Assembly: GCA_902629955.1 (NCBI GenBank)
Contig: CACOSS010000003.1
Location: 30,331-94,330, forward strand
Reading direction: 5' to 3'
DNA length: 64,000 nucleotides
Source of the DNA: an uncultured Pelagibacteraceae bacterium
GTDB taxonomy: Bacteria > Pseudomonadota > Alphaproteobacteria > Pelagibacterales > Pelagibacteraceae
Below, in pieces: positions 16,935 to 25,872 of the stretch. Below the pieces are notes generated by a model that did not search any database, had not been told where the DNA came from, and was given only the letters and a program-made list of their open reading frames with translations. Each line of letters opens with the position of its first letter. Position 1 is the stretch's first letter. The position numbers were made by a program, and so were the translations under genes.

Positions 16935-17924
16935 ATGTCAAAGGAAATTAGATTAAATTTTTCAACAGAGGTTGAGGTATCACAAGTTTATAATACCCTA
17001 ACTAAAAACTATATAGAAATAATCACAGATTATTTTGAACTGCAAAGAGTTTGGCTAAATAATGCCTACATAACCTTCAAGGATTTAGATAAATACTTTA
17101 TCTTAATGAGTTTGGTAAGTAAAACTTTTGATGGTTATGCAGAATATTTTAAAAAATATGATTTTGATCAATTCTATAATGTTGACCAATATGAACTAAC
17201 GAAATTTAATATAGTTAATATAGCTAAGGAACTTTCGATATCAAAAGAAACTGCTCGTAGAAAAATTTTAGAATTAGAGAAAATTGGTATAATAAAAAAA
17301 AATAAAAAAGCTGTTGTGGTAAATAGGAAAGCTTATAATCTGCAAAAACCTACTACATCAATACACTTAATATCTAAATTTTTAGCAAATCTATCGAGAC
17401 ATTTACAAAAATCTAATATTATAAAACAACAAATATCTTCGATAGATTTTGAATTATTAATAAAAAATAATTATACACATTGCTGGAATTATTTTTTAAA
17501 ATTTCAAATTGAAATGCTGACTACCTTTAAAAAAAAGTTTTTTAGAGATTACGAGACTTTTCAAATTTGGGCAATGATTGTTTATAATCAAAATTTAGCT
17601 TTAACAAAAAAAATCAAATCATCTGCTAAATATCCTGATAAAGTAAAAGACACTTATCTAAGTGAGCTTTTATCTTTGACTGAAACGTTGGGCCTTAATG
17701 CAATGACAATTTCTGATTTAACTGGGATACCAAGACCAACAGTAATTAGAAAATTAAATTTTTTAATGAAAAATAGATTTATAAATAAAAAAGAAAATGG
17801 TCTTTACGTTGTATCTGACTCTAGCAATGTAAAGGAGATTGATAAATATAGATTAGAAAATGTCAATAAAATTTCTGAGATGAGTTGTAAATTGTTTAAC
17901 GCTGCAAGAATGTATAAAAATTAA
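16935..17924 (+). CDS. Transcriptional regulator with two winged-helix domains
   Basis: A 329-residue protein that I cannot assign to a named regulator. Two helix-turn-helix segments are visible: IAKELSISKETARRKILELE (about 96-115) and ISDLTGIPRPTVIRKLNFLM (about 259-278), each followed by a short basic wing. The intervening 130 residues are helical, without an obvious ligand-binding fold. It is divergent from the BASS transporter across 56 bases, so regulation of that gene is the simplest proposal. The duplicated HTH in one chain is unusual; it could give two half-site contacts per monomer. Confidence 0.72.
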   Translation: MSKEIRLNFSTEVEVSQVYNTLTKNYIEIITDYFELQRVWLNNAYITFKDLDKYFILMSLVSKTFDGYAEYFKKYDFDQFYNVDQYELTKFNIVNIAKELSISKETARRKILELEKIGIIKKNKKAVVVNRKAYNLQKPTTSIHLISKFLANLSRHLQKSNIIKQQISSIDFELLIKNNYTHCWNYFLKFQIEMLTTFKKKFFRDYETFQIWAMIVYNQNLALTKKIKSSAKYPDKVKDTYLSELLSLTETLGLNAMTISDLTGIPRPTVIRKLNFLMKNRFINKKENGLYVVSDSSNVKEIDKYRLENVNKISEMSCKLFNAARMYKN

Positions 17925-17928
17925 ATTT

Positions 17929-18162
17929 TTAGAATGATGCAATTGCTCCTGTAATCAAAACTACAGATGCGATTAAACTTACAAATATTAGGTTTTCTTT
18001 CTTTTCTTTTTTCTTTTCTTCTCTTACCTTGTCCATTAGTACATTTATATCTACTTTAATGCTTTTTTTCTTTTCGATATTATGTTCTAAGTCTATTGAA
18101 AGATCTTCTCCATCAATTATAAATTGCTGGTTATTCTTATTAGTAACTTGTTCTGAAGACAT
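17929..18162 (-). CDS. Small tail-anchored protein, unknown
   Basis: A 77-residue protein from the ATG at 18162. It has an acidic N-terminal half (QFIIDGEDLSIDLE), a lysine/glutamate-rich helix (about 40-58) and one C-terminal membrane helix (about 60-77) ending right at the tail, so it would be inserted post-translationally. An in-frame TTG at 18225 would add 21 residues; I prefer the ATG because neither site has a clear ribosome site and the upstream extension looks unstructured. Not recognised as a known family. It is convergent with the two-HTH regulator. Confidence 0.5.
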   Translation of the reverse strand: MSSEQVTNKNNQQFIIDGEDLSIDLEHNIEKKKSIKVDINVLMDKVREEKKKEKKENLIFVSLIASVVLITGAIASF

Positions 18163-18258
18163 AGTATATTTAATCACGCGTGATTCGATTTTACAATCTA
18201 CAGGTTGTTCAATTTGAGGTTTCAAATAACTTTGAGAGATCAGATTGAGTATTCTAGT

Positions 18259-20703
18259 TTAAATTGATTTAAAGTTATTTTTATTTAAACTTTCTGCTTG
18301 AAATTCAGCTTCATACCTTTTTTTAGCAACCTCTACAAAAATCCTCTCATTTTGAAGCTTCTCTTTTGGAATTTCGCCACCCACATAACCGAAAGTTAAA
18401 TTTTTATTAAAACAAAAAGAGTAATTTCCTGATGTTGTTCTTCCAATAATTTCATTATTCAAATAAATAGGCTCTTCATGCAATAAAAGAGGTTCCCCTG
18501 GTTTACTGTTTTTTAATGTTAACATTACAAATTGCTTAGAAGGAGATTTATCTTTAATTTTTAATAATGCATTTCTGCCTATAAAATTAATATTTTTTTT
18601 ATAACTAATAGCAAAGCTTAAGCCTGCTTGATATTGATTTTCCTCAGCGGAAATATCATGACCCCAGTGTAAAAAACCATTTTCCATTCTCATTATATCC
18701 ATTGCATGCATACCACAATGAGACATTTCGAAGATTTTTCCATCTAAAAGTACAAGATTATATAGTTTTTTTGCATCTTCATTTTTTACATAAAGCTCAT
18801 ATCCTAATTCACCAACATAGGACAAGCGTTGTACCCATATATCAATATCTTTTATTTTTATAAATTTTGCAGAACCAAATTTAAAATTTTCGTTAGAAAA
18901 ATCATCACTGCTCATCTTTTGCATCATTTCTCTACTTTTAGGTCCAAACAAACCAAAACAACAATAATCATCTGTCACATCTTTCATTTTAATTTTATCA
19001 GATAAATGTTTTTGAATATGAATTTTATCGTGCTCTCTTGTTGCTGCAGAGCTTACTATTCGAAAATAATTTTTATCAATACATACAATACTTAAATCCG
19101 CCTCTATTCCTCCATCCTCGTTCAGCATTTGAGTATAAGTTATTTTTCCAGGTATACTCTTTATATTTGCTGTGCAAATTTTTTGTAATTCATCATGGAC
19201 ATTTTCACCCTTTAAATCAAATTTTGAGAAAGAAGATAGATCAAAGAGTCCTACATTTTTTCTGGTATTAATTGTTTCGTGTTTTGCTGATGGATACCAA
19301 TTTTGAAAACCAAAACTATATTCGTACTTTGGAATTTTTCCATTTAATGAGTACCACATTGGCCTTTCATATCCTGCTGTAACACCGAAACAAGCCCCTG
19401 CTTTTTTTAATTCGTCATGATAGGGTAGTAATTTAAAGTTTCTTGATGTTGAGTGTTGTTTGTAGGGCCAATGCATACCATACAAATCTCCTAGAGTTTC
19501 TGTAACTCTTTCCATTATAAATTTCTTCGATGAATGAAATTTTTGAAATCTTTTAATATCCAAAGAAAATAAATCTTCATTTATATGCCCATTGATCATC
19601 CATTCTGCAGTTACTTTTCCAGCCCCTCCAGCACTTGCAATTCCAATACTGTTAAAACCACAACAAGTATATAATTTTTTCACTTCTGCTGTTTCGCCTA
19701 AAAGATACTGCGTATCGGGTGTAAAAGATTCTGGACCAGAAAAAAACTTTCTAATTCCAGCATCTTTGAGCATTGGTAATCTATGAAAAGACTTCTTTAA
19801 ATATGGTTCAAAGTGATCAAAATCATCTGGAAATTCTCCAAAAGAAAAATCATCTGGTACTCTTCCAGTTTCTTTAAAAGCAGGTTTTGCATTTGGTTCA
19901 AATATTCCTACAAGCATTTTGCCCGCATCCTCTTTCAAATATAAACAAGCATTATAATCTCTTAAAACAGGTAAATCTTTTGGTAAATTTTTGATTGGTT
20001 CAGTTATGATATAAAAGTGTTCATTGGGATAAAGGGGTACACTTACATTTATATCTTCTGCTATTTGTCTTGACCACATCCCAGTAGCGAGCACCACATA
20101 CTCACAATTTATTTTACCAAAAATGGTATCGACCCCTATAATTTTACCTTTATTAACTAAAATTTTTTTAACTGGTGTTTTCTCAAAAATTTTAACACCT
20201 TCCATTCTTGCTGCTTTAGCTAAAACATTTGTAACTCCAACAGGGTCAGCTTGACCATCTTTAGGCATGAATACACTGCCTTCAATATCTGAGTCCTCAA
20301 TTACTGGATATAATTCTTTAGTTTTTTTTTTATCTAAAATTTGAACTTCCACATTGGACAATTGTGCAGTTGTTGCTTGTCTCAAAAGTTCCTGCATTCT
20401 ATCTTTTGTTGAGGCAACGGTAATAGCGCCATTTTGTTTTAGACCCGTAGACAAACCTGTAGTTTTTTCAAGTTCATTATATAAATCTAGAGAATACTTT
20501 CTTAATTTTGTGATAGTTTGAGATGCACCAAGCTGACCTACAAGACCTGCTGCATGCCAAGTAGTTCCAGATGTGAGCTGATCTCTCTCTAATAGAATAG
20601 TATCTTTCCAGCCAAATTTTGCCAAATGATATGCGCATGAGGTACCAGCTACTCCTCCGCCAATTACTACTACTTTTGTGCTTTTTGGGAGATCTTTTTT
20701 CAT
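18259..20703 (-). CDS. Dimethylglycine/sarcosine dehydrogenase family, FAD plus GcvT domains
   Basis: An 814-residue two-module enzyme. Residues 10-400 form a DAO-type FAD domain with GGGVAG (15-20) and TSGTTWHAAG, where His50 matches the covalent FAD attachment histidine of DMGDH/SARDH. Residues 420-810 are an aminomethyltransferase (GcvT) fold that transfers the released one-carbon unit to tetrahydrofolate. The likely reaction is dimethylglycine to sarcosine with 5,10-methylene-THF, a step in glycine betaine breakdown, a known SAR11 nutrient route. No betaine methyltransferase gene is in the window. Sarcosine as substrate is the main alternative. Confidence 0.85.
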   Translation of the reverse strand: MKKDLPKSTKVVVIGGGVAGTSCAYHLAKFGWKDTILLERDQLTSGTTWHAAGLVGQLGASQTITKLRKYSLDLYNELEKTTGLSTGLKQNGAITVASTKDRMQELLRQATTAQLSNVEVQILDKKKTKELYPVIEDSDIEGSVFMPKDGQADPVGVTNVLAKAARMEGVKIFEKTPVKKILVNKGKIIGVDTIFGKINCEYVVLATGMWSRQIAEDINVSVPLYPNEHFYIITEPIKNLPKDLPVLRDYNACLYLKEDAGKMLVGIFEPNAKPAFKETGRVPDDFSFGEFPDDFDHFEPYLKKSFHRLPMLKDAGIRKFFSGPESFTPDTQYLLGETAEVKKLYTCCGFNSIGIASAGGAGKVTAEWMINGHINEDLFSLDIKRFQKFHSSKKFIMERVTETLGDLYGMHWPYKQHSTSRNFKLLPYHDELKKAGACFGVTAGYERPMWYSLNGKIPKYEYSFGFQNWYPSAKHETINTRKNVGLFDLSSFSKFDLKGENVHDELQKICTANIKSIPGKITYTQMLNEDGGIEADLSIVCIDKNYFRIVSSAATREHDKIHIQKHLSDKIKMKDVTDDYCCFGLFGPKSREMMQKMSSDDFSNENFKFGSAKFIKIKDIDIWVQRLSYVGELGYELYVKNEDAKKLYNLVLLDGKIFEMSHCGMHAMDIMRMENGFLHWGHDISAEENQYQAGLSFAISYKKNINFIGRNALLKIKDKSPSKQFVMLTLKNSKPGEPLLLHEEPIYLNNEIIGRTTSGNYSFCFNKNLTFGYVGGEIPKEKLQNERIFVEVAKKRYEAEFQAESLNKNNFKSI

Positions 20704-20727
20704 TATTAATATATTTATACCAAATTA

Positions 20728-21717
20728 ATGATCAATAAAGTTAATAAAATTTTAATTACAGGCGGTGCAGGCTATATAGGAAGTCATGTCGCTGAAAAAT
20801 TAATCAAGACTAAATGCAAAATAGTAATTGTAGATAATTTGCAGCGAGGTAGCAGAAAACTCATTAATAAGAAAACTCATTTTATAAAGGCTGATATTAG
20901 AAATACAAAAAAACTGCGACAAATTATTTTAAAAAAGAAAATAGATACAATTATTCATTTAGCTAGTTTTGCTAGTGTAGCAGAATCTCAAAAGTTTAAG
21001 AAAAGATATTATTTAAATAATATAATTGGAACTCAAAAACTTCTTCAGGCATGTAAAAATACAAATATTAGAAATTTTATTTATTCATCATCTTGCTCAA
21101 TTTATGGAAATGTAAAAGGAAAGGTCAGTGAAACAAAAAAACCAAATCCAAAAAGTTATTATGCTTTTACAAAATATAAATCAGAAAATTTAATTAAAAA
21201 TTTTTCTAAAAAATATCAATTTAAATATGTTATTTTAAGATATTTTAATGTTGCAGGTGCAAGCAACTCAGGAAAAATAGGTGAAATTGGTAATAGAAAT
21301 GATCGTTTAATAAAAAATTTAGCAATTCAATTTTTTAAAAATAATGCAAAAATAAACATACATGGAACAAATTATAAAACTAAAGATGGAACATGTATAA
21401 GAGATTACATTCATGTTTCAGATATAGCAGATATTCACGATATGTGTGTTGATTACCTTAATAAAAATTTTAAATCAAATACTTTTAATTGCGGTTATGA
21501 AAAAGGTTATTCAGTTTTAGAAATATCAAAAATTTTCAAAAAGTTAAAAAACAATACTATTATAAAATTTGGTAAGAGGCGGCCAGGTGATGTTGGGCAG
21601 GTGTTTGCAAATTCAAGTAAATTTAAAAAAATATTTAAATGGAGGCCAAAATATAATGATATAAAAAAAATTTTAAATAGTTCAATTAAATGGGAAAAAA
21701 AATTAAATCATTTGTAA
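20728..21717 (+). CDS. galE: UDP-glucose 4-epimerase
   Basis: A 329-residue extended SDR. GGAGYIGSHVAEKL (11-24) binds NAD; SSSCSIYG holds the active-site Ser; YYAFTKYKSE provides the Tyr-x3-Lys pair. RYFNVAGA and RDYIHVSDIAD are GalE-typical. It interconverts UDP-glucose and UDP-galactose (or the N-acetyl forms) for surface glycans. It is divergent from the dimethylglycine dehydrogenase gene and overlaps the convergent SET gene by 15 bases. Confidence 0.9.
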   Translation: MINKVNKILITGGAGYIGSHVAEKLIKTKCKIVIVDNLQRGSRKLINKKTHFIKADIRNTKKLRQIILKKKIDTIIHLASFASVAESQKFKKRYYLNNIIGTQKLLQACKNTNIRNFIYSSSCSIYGNVKGKVSETKKPNPKSYYAFTKYKSENLIKNFSKKYQFKYVILRYFNVAGASNSGKIGEIGNRNDRLIKNLAIQFFKNNAKINIHGTNYKTKDGTCIRDYIHVSDIADIHDMCVDYLNKNFKSNTFNCGYEKGYSVLEISKIFKKLKNNTIIKFGKRRPGDVGQVFANSSKFKKIFKWRPKYNDIKKILNSSIKWEKKLNHL

Positions 21718-22143
21718 ACCTACACCTGTTTTTGGGTAAGTATAAAGATTGTAATTCGCAGTTAATTCATTTCCAGCTTTTATATCCTTTGCTGCAACCA
21801 TAAAAAAGTATTTTGCATCTGGTTTTTCTTGTAGATTAAAAAAAACGTTTTCACCGTCGTTATCATTGCCAGGAAATTTTTTTGTTGTAGCGTCAATATC
21901 TAGTTTTTGTCCAAATTTAAGTTTAGGCAAAGTGTCAGTTACCATTCTCACCACTGTTGGATCATCGGAGTGATTATAAAATCCACCTAAAGGTGTTCTG
22001 ATATATTTATTTTCAAATTGTTCATCTCTAATATGGGTTACTCCGATAAATGTATTTTTTTTTATATCAACATTAGTAAACAACCCTAGTCCCTCTATTG
22101 GTGAATTTTTAATTGTTAATCCGTCTGGTAAAGGCCTGTACAT
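21703..22143 (-). CDS. SET-domain protein (putative lysine methyltransferase)
   Basis: A 146-residue stand-alone SET domain. SPIEGLGLFTNVDIKKNTFI (14-33) is the N-terminal SET motif, FYNHSDDPT (about 55-63) matches the NHS-x-x-P SAM/lysine channel motif, and IKAGNELTANYN (about 120-131) the GEELT-x-Y catalytic end. No pre- or post-SET cysteines. In bacteria such proteins are rare and mostly uncharacterised. It is the last gene of the transaminase-alanine dehydrogenase operon (20-base gap), so a protein target in that pathway is possible but unproven. Confidence 0.78.
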   Translation of the reverse strand: MYRPLPDGLTIKNSPIEGLGLFTNVDIKKNTFIGVTHIRDEQFENKYIRTPLGGFYNHSDDPTVVRMVTDTLPKLKFGQKLDIDATTKKFPGNDNDGENVFFNLQEKPDAKYFFMVAAKDIKAGNELTANYNLYTYPKTGVGLQMI

Positions 22144-22163
22144 TTATTACCCTATATAAATCA

Positions 22164-23279
22164 TCAGTTTATTGCTTTATCAGGTGAAACATAACTATGT
22201 CCAAAAATATCCGCTACTGCTTTATATGTCACATCACCTTTGCATACATTTAATCCAGCAAGAAAATTTTTATCTTCACTAAGAGCTTTTTTATATCCAT
22301 CTTTTGCAAGTTTATTAAGAAATGGTAATGTTGCTTTGTTTAATGCAAATGTTGAAGTTCTGGGAACTCCACCAGGCATATTTGCAACACAATAATGAAC
22401 AATATCATCTACTATATATGTAGGATTTGCATGTGTTGTTGGTTTACTTGTTTCTACACATCCACCTTGATCAATTGCAACATCAACAATAACTGAACCA
22501 CGCTTCATGTTTTTTAACATTTTTTTTGTAACTAATTTCGGCGCTTCTGCTCCAGGTATTAAAACTCCTCCGACAAGCAAATCACATTCTGCAATAAGTT
22601 TGTTTAAATCACATTTTTCACTTAATTCAGGTATAATTTTATCGCCGAACATACTCACAAGTTGTTTTAGTCGCGCCTCTGATTTATCGACAACGTGAAC
22701 CTTTGCTCTCATTCCTGTAGCAATTATTGCAGCATTTTCACCAACTACACCACCACCAAGAATAACAACATCAGCTGGTTCACCTCCTGGTGCACCACCT
22801 AAAAGAACACCTCTCCCTTTTTGATTTTTTTCTAAACAATGTGCGCCTGCTTGAACAGACATTCGACCTGCTACAGCACTCATAGGTGCTAATAGAGGAA
22901 GTCTTCCATTATTATCTGTAACGGTTTCATATGCAATACAAACACCTTTGGATTTAATTAATCCATTAGTAAGTTCTTTTGCTGCTGCAAGGTGTAAATA
23001 AGTAAAAATAATTTGATCTTCTTTTATCATTTTAACTTCGTTTGAAAGAGGTTCTTTAACTTTTACAATTATTTCAGAATCATTGAATATATCTTCAGCT
23101 TTGTTTACAATCTTAGCGCCAGCATCCTCATATTGCTTATTTTCAAAGCCTGCTTCGTAGCCACCATTATTTTCAACTAATACTTCATGACCGTTTTTAA
23201 TTAGATCTTTCACACTTTCTGGTGTTAGACCAATTCTATTTTCTTGTGGTTTTATTTCCTTAGGAACACCAATTTTCAT
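22164..23279 (-). CDS. ald: Alanine dehydrogenase
   Basis: A 371-residue NAD-dependent L-alanine dehydrogenase of normal length. MKIGVPKEIKPQENRIGLTP includes substrate-binding Arg15; Lys at VKVKEP (about 73-75) and His96 (FTYLHLA) are the catalytic pair; GGGVVGENAA is the NAD loop; IVDVAIDQGGC the C-terminal active-site Asp. A strong ribosome site (GGAGGGG) precedes the start. It regenerates pyruvate and ammonia from the alanine made by the transaminase immediately upstream, closing a pyruvate cycle for amine oxidation. Confidence 0.95.
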   Translation of the reverse strand: MKIGVPKEIKPQENRIGLTPESVKDLIKNGHEVLVENNGGYEAGFENKQYEDAGAKIVNKAEDIFNDSEIIVKVKEPLSNEVKMIKEDQIIFTYLHLAAAKELTNGLIKSKGVCIAYETVTDNNGRLPLLAPMSAVAGRMSVQAGAHCLEKNQKGRGVLLGGAPGGEPADVVILGGGVVGENAAIIATGMRAKVHVVDKSEARLKQLVSMFGDKIIPELSEKCDLNKLIAECDLLVGGVLIPGAEAPKLVTKKMLKNMKRGSVIVDVAIDQGGCVETSKPTTHANPTYIVDDIVHYCVANMPGGVPRTSTFALNKATLPFLNKLAKDGYKKALSEDKNFLAGLNVCKGDVTYKAVADIFGHSYVSPDKAIN

Positions 23280-23296
23280 ACCCCTCCAAATGAAAA

Positions 23297-24643
23297 TTAA
23301 TTTTTTTTACTTTTTGAATAGTTTGTTATCCCTGTCCTTAATTTTTCTATGATTTCATCAATATGTTTTTTTTCTGAAATAAACATTGGTGCTATTATCA
23401 AGCAGTCTCCTGTAGCTTTAAAGTTTACTCCAGCTTCATAACAATGTTTGAATGTTGTTAGGCCTCCAACGCCAGGTTTTTTATCCATTTTAATATCAAT
23501 TCCACCCATCATTCCATATCCTCTAATGTTGTCAACGACATCAATATCTTTTAATGAAAACAAACCTTCCTGGAAGTAAGGTGACATTTCTTTAGCTCTT
23601 TTAAAAATATCATCTTTCTCAATAATATCTTGAACAGCTAGAGCTGCTGCTACTGAAATAGGGATACCAGAGTATGTATAGCCATGAAACAATTCTATTG
23701 TTCCTTTTGGTGCGTTATCTACTATCCCATCATAAATTTCATCTTTACATGCAACTACACCCATTGGACTTATTCCATTTGTTGTAGCTTTTGCCATTGT
23801 CATTATATCTGGAGTTACACCAAACTCCTGTGAACCAAACGCTGAGCCCATTCTTCCCCAGCCAGTAATTACTTCATCAAAAATTAAAAGTATCCCATGC
23901 TTATCACATATCTCCCTTAATCTTTGTAAATACCCTTTTGGTGGAACCAATGTACCAGTAGATCCTGCAACTGGTTCAACAATACATGCAGCAATATTCT
24001 CTGCACCAAAATTTATACAAATTCTCTCTAAATCATCTGCCATCTCTACGCCAGTCTCAGGTTGACCACTTACAAATTTATGTTCTGGCAGATGAGTATG
24101 TCTCATGTGAAGCACGCCAGGCATTAAAACGCTTGCAAAAGTTTTTACGTTATTTATCATTCCTCCTACAGAAGTTGCCCCAATATTCATACCGTGGTAA
24201 GCTCTTTCTCTACCAACAAATCTATATCTATGTCCTTCTCCTCTTGCCTTGTGATATGCAATTGCTATTTTTATAGCAGTTTCAACAGCTGTTGAGCCAC
24301 AAATTGTATAAAATATTTTATTTAAATTCCCTGGTGTGTGTTTAGAAATTTTAGTTGCTAAATCAAACGAACCACCAAACCCTTGTTGAAATGGTTGACA
24401 ATAATCTAACACTTTTAACTGATTTGTAATCGCTTCAATTATCTCTTTTCTTCCATGACCCAACGGATTACAAAACAAGCCTGAGCTTGCATCGATCATC
24501 GTTTTACCCTCATGATTTTTTAAATAACATCCTTTTGCTTCTGTAATTAATCTTGGTCTTTCTTTAAAATCTTTATTGGATGTAAATGGCATCCAGTGTT
24601 CATTTAAAGAATTTGGAATTTTTGTTTTATTATCTGTGCTCAT
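23297..24643 (-). CDS. Class III omega-amino acid/taurine:pyruvate aminotransferase
   Basis: A 448-residue PLP enzyme. HWMPFTSNKDFKERPRL (16-32) is the typical opening of beta-alanine:pyruvate aminotransferases; FYTICGSTAVETA binds phosphate, LLIFDEVITGWGRMG holds the PLP-contacting Asp, and MAKATTNG the Schiff-base Lys. The amino acceptor is expected to be pyruvate, yielding alanine for Ald. Because the divergent operon is tauABC, taurine is an attractive donor (product sulfoacetaldehyde), with beta-alanine or GABA as alternatives. It heads the operon, with a promoter-like TTGATT-16-TATAAT at 24750-24723. Confidence 0.88.
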   Translation of the reverse strand: MSTDNKTKIPNSLNEHWMPFTSNKDFKERPRLITEAKGCYLKNHEGKTMIDASSGLFCNPLGHGRKEIIEAITNQLKVLDYCQPFQQGFGGSFDLATKISKHTPGNLNKIFYTICGSTAVETAIKIAIAYHKARGEGHRYRFVGRERAYHGMNIGATSVGGMINNVKTFASVLMPGVLHMRHTHLPEHKFVSGQPETGVEMADDLERICINFGAENIAACIVEPVAGSTGTLVPPKGYLQRLREICDKHGILLIFDEVITGWGRMGSAFGSQEFGVTPDIMTMAKATTNGISPMGVVACKDEIYDGIVDNAPKGTIELFHGYTYSGIPISVAAALAVQDIIEKDDIFKRAKEMSPYFQEGLFSLKDIDVVDNIRGYGMMGGIDIKMDKKPGVGGLTTFKHCYEAGVNFKATGDCLIIAPMFISEKKHIDEIIEKLRTGITNYSKSKKN

Positions 24644-24713
24644 AAATTTTGTAAGTTCTTAGTTTCTAGACTAATTATTTATTTTTAACTAGAAAATTTT
24701 CTTAGTTTAACAC

Positions 24714-24795
24714 TAGGTTATAATTATACAACCTAAGATTGTTTAATCAAAATGATTAGCTTAAATTAATCTAAATGATCATTTACATAAGCTAA
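24714..24795. promoter_or_regulatory. Divergent control region with nested palindromes (transaminase and tauABC)
   Basis: The 199-base gap between two divergent operons holds three inverted repeats: TAGGTT/AACCTA (24714-24719, 24730-24735) flanking the palindrome TATAATTATA (24719-24728), a perfect 14-base palindrome TAAATGATCATTTA (24772-24785), and TTAGCTTA/TAAGCTAA (24756-24763, 24788-24795) around it. The TATAAT on the minus strand with TTGATT 16 bases upstream fits a sigma-70 promoter for the transaminase. The 14-base palindrome is a plausible operator. No regulator gene is adjacent, so the binding protein is unknown. Confidence 0.5.
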
Positions 24796-24842
24796 ATTAT
24801 GAACTTAAATATATATATAAATAATAATTAAAAAGGGGAAAA

Positions 24843-25784
24843 ATGAAAAAAATAATTAGTTTTCTTCTAGGTTGTTTTGTTGCTCTCAACTTAACTATTT
24901 CTACTGCAAATTCTGCAGCGACTGAAGTTAGAGTAGCTTACTTTCTAGAATGGCCAAGTCCAAACCTTGAAGACATGCAAAAGAAAAATTTTGCTAAAGC
25001 TTTAGGTGTACCAGTAAAATGGACAAACTTCACGAACGGTGGAGCAATGACTGATGCTATGTTAGCAGGAGACATTGATATTTCTTATTCACAAGGATTA
25101 GTACCTTTCATTAACGCAGTAAAATCTAAAGCGCCTATTAAGCTTGTTGATATAGCTATGGAGTATGGAATGGGTGGAACTACTTGTGTAACATCAAATG
25201 CATCAGGCATAACAAAAGCAAATGCTACTGAATTAGAGGGTAAAAAAGTTGCTGTTCCTCTAGGAACAATGGCTGAGTATGTTTTTGATGAAAGTATGAA
25301 AGTAGTAGGTGCTGACAGAAAAAAAATGGATATCATTCAAATGGATCCTGAAGAAGGTGCTGCTGCTTTAGTAAGCGGTGATGTTGTAATGGCATGTTTA
25401 TTTGGAGGAAACTCTATTAAAGCTGCAACTGCAGTCGGATCTAGATTACTTACTGTTCAAGAAGCAAGAGATGCTGGAATACTTGGAATAGATATTACTT
25501 CAGTAACTACAAAGTTTATGAAGGAAAATCCTGGTATGCTTAGAACTTTTATTGAAGTAACTCATGAAGCAAATGCAAGATATAGAGCTGGCAAAAGCGA
25601 TATGAATGCAATGTCAAAAGCTTCAGAAATGAAAGTTGGTGATATGAAAGAAACTTTAAGTGGTTTCAAATTTCTAACACCTGAAGAAACTAAACAGTCT
25701 ATGAAAAGTGGAAATCTTGATGCATTCCTAAAAGGAATGGGAACACCAAGAGGAAACGTAGATACTAGTTTCTTACCTTTATAA
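24843..25784 (+). CDS. tauA: Taurine-type periplasmic binding protein
   Basis: A 313-residue NMT1/TauA-fold solute-binding protein with a signal peptide (residues 1-28, ending ANSAA). VRVAYFLEWPSPNLEDMQ and NFTNGGAMTDAMLAGDIDI (about 60-78) match the ligand-cleft segments of the TauA/SsuA group. A clear ribosome site (AAGGGGA) lies 5 bases before the ATG. It is first in a three-gene transporter operon, followed by a hairpin that probably limits read-through. Taurine is the usual assigned ligand for this SAR11-type cluster; other sulfonates or amines are possible. Confidence 0.85.
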   Translation: MKKIISFLLGCFVALNLTISTANSAATEVRVAYFLEWPSPNLEDMQKKNFAKALGVPVKWTNFTNGGAMTDAMLAGDIDISYSQGLVPFINAVKSKAPIKLVDIAMEYGMGGTTCVTSNASGITKANATELEGKKVAVPLGTMAEYVFDESMKVVGADRKKMDIIQMDPEEGAAALVSGDVVMACLFGGNSIKAATAVGSRLLTVQEARDAGILGIDITSVTTKFMKENPGMLRTFIEVTHEANARYRAGKSDMNAMSKASEMKVGDMKETLSGFKFLTPEETKQSMKSGNLDAFLKGMGTPRGNVDTSFLPL

Positions 25785-25807
25785 TCTTAGGGTAATTTAA
25801 ATTTTAA

Positions 25808-25844
25808 TAGGCGCCAATTGTAATAAATTGGTGCCTATTTTTTT
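25808..25844 (+). terminator. Intrinsic terminator or attenuator after tauA
   Basis: The arms TAGGCGCCAATT (25808-25819) and AATTGGTGCCTA (25826-25837) pair over 12 positions with one G-T, with a 6-base loop and a T run 25838-25844. It lies between tauA and tauB, so partial termination would give the excess of binding protein usual for ABC importers. Confidence 0.85.
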
Positions 25845-25872
25845 GTTTAAAATTCAAATATAAAGTCTCTTT

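Noticed and set aside
23986..24276. Plus-strand ORF opposite the transaminase
   Set aside because: Antisense frame in a strongly conserved PLP enzyme gene; the composition is unlike neighbouring proteins.
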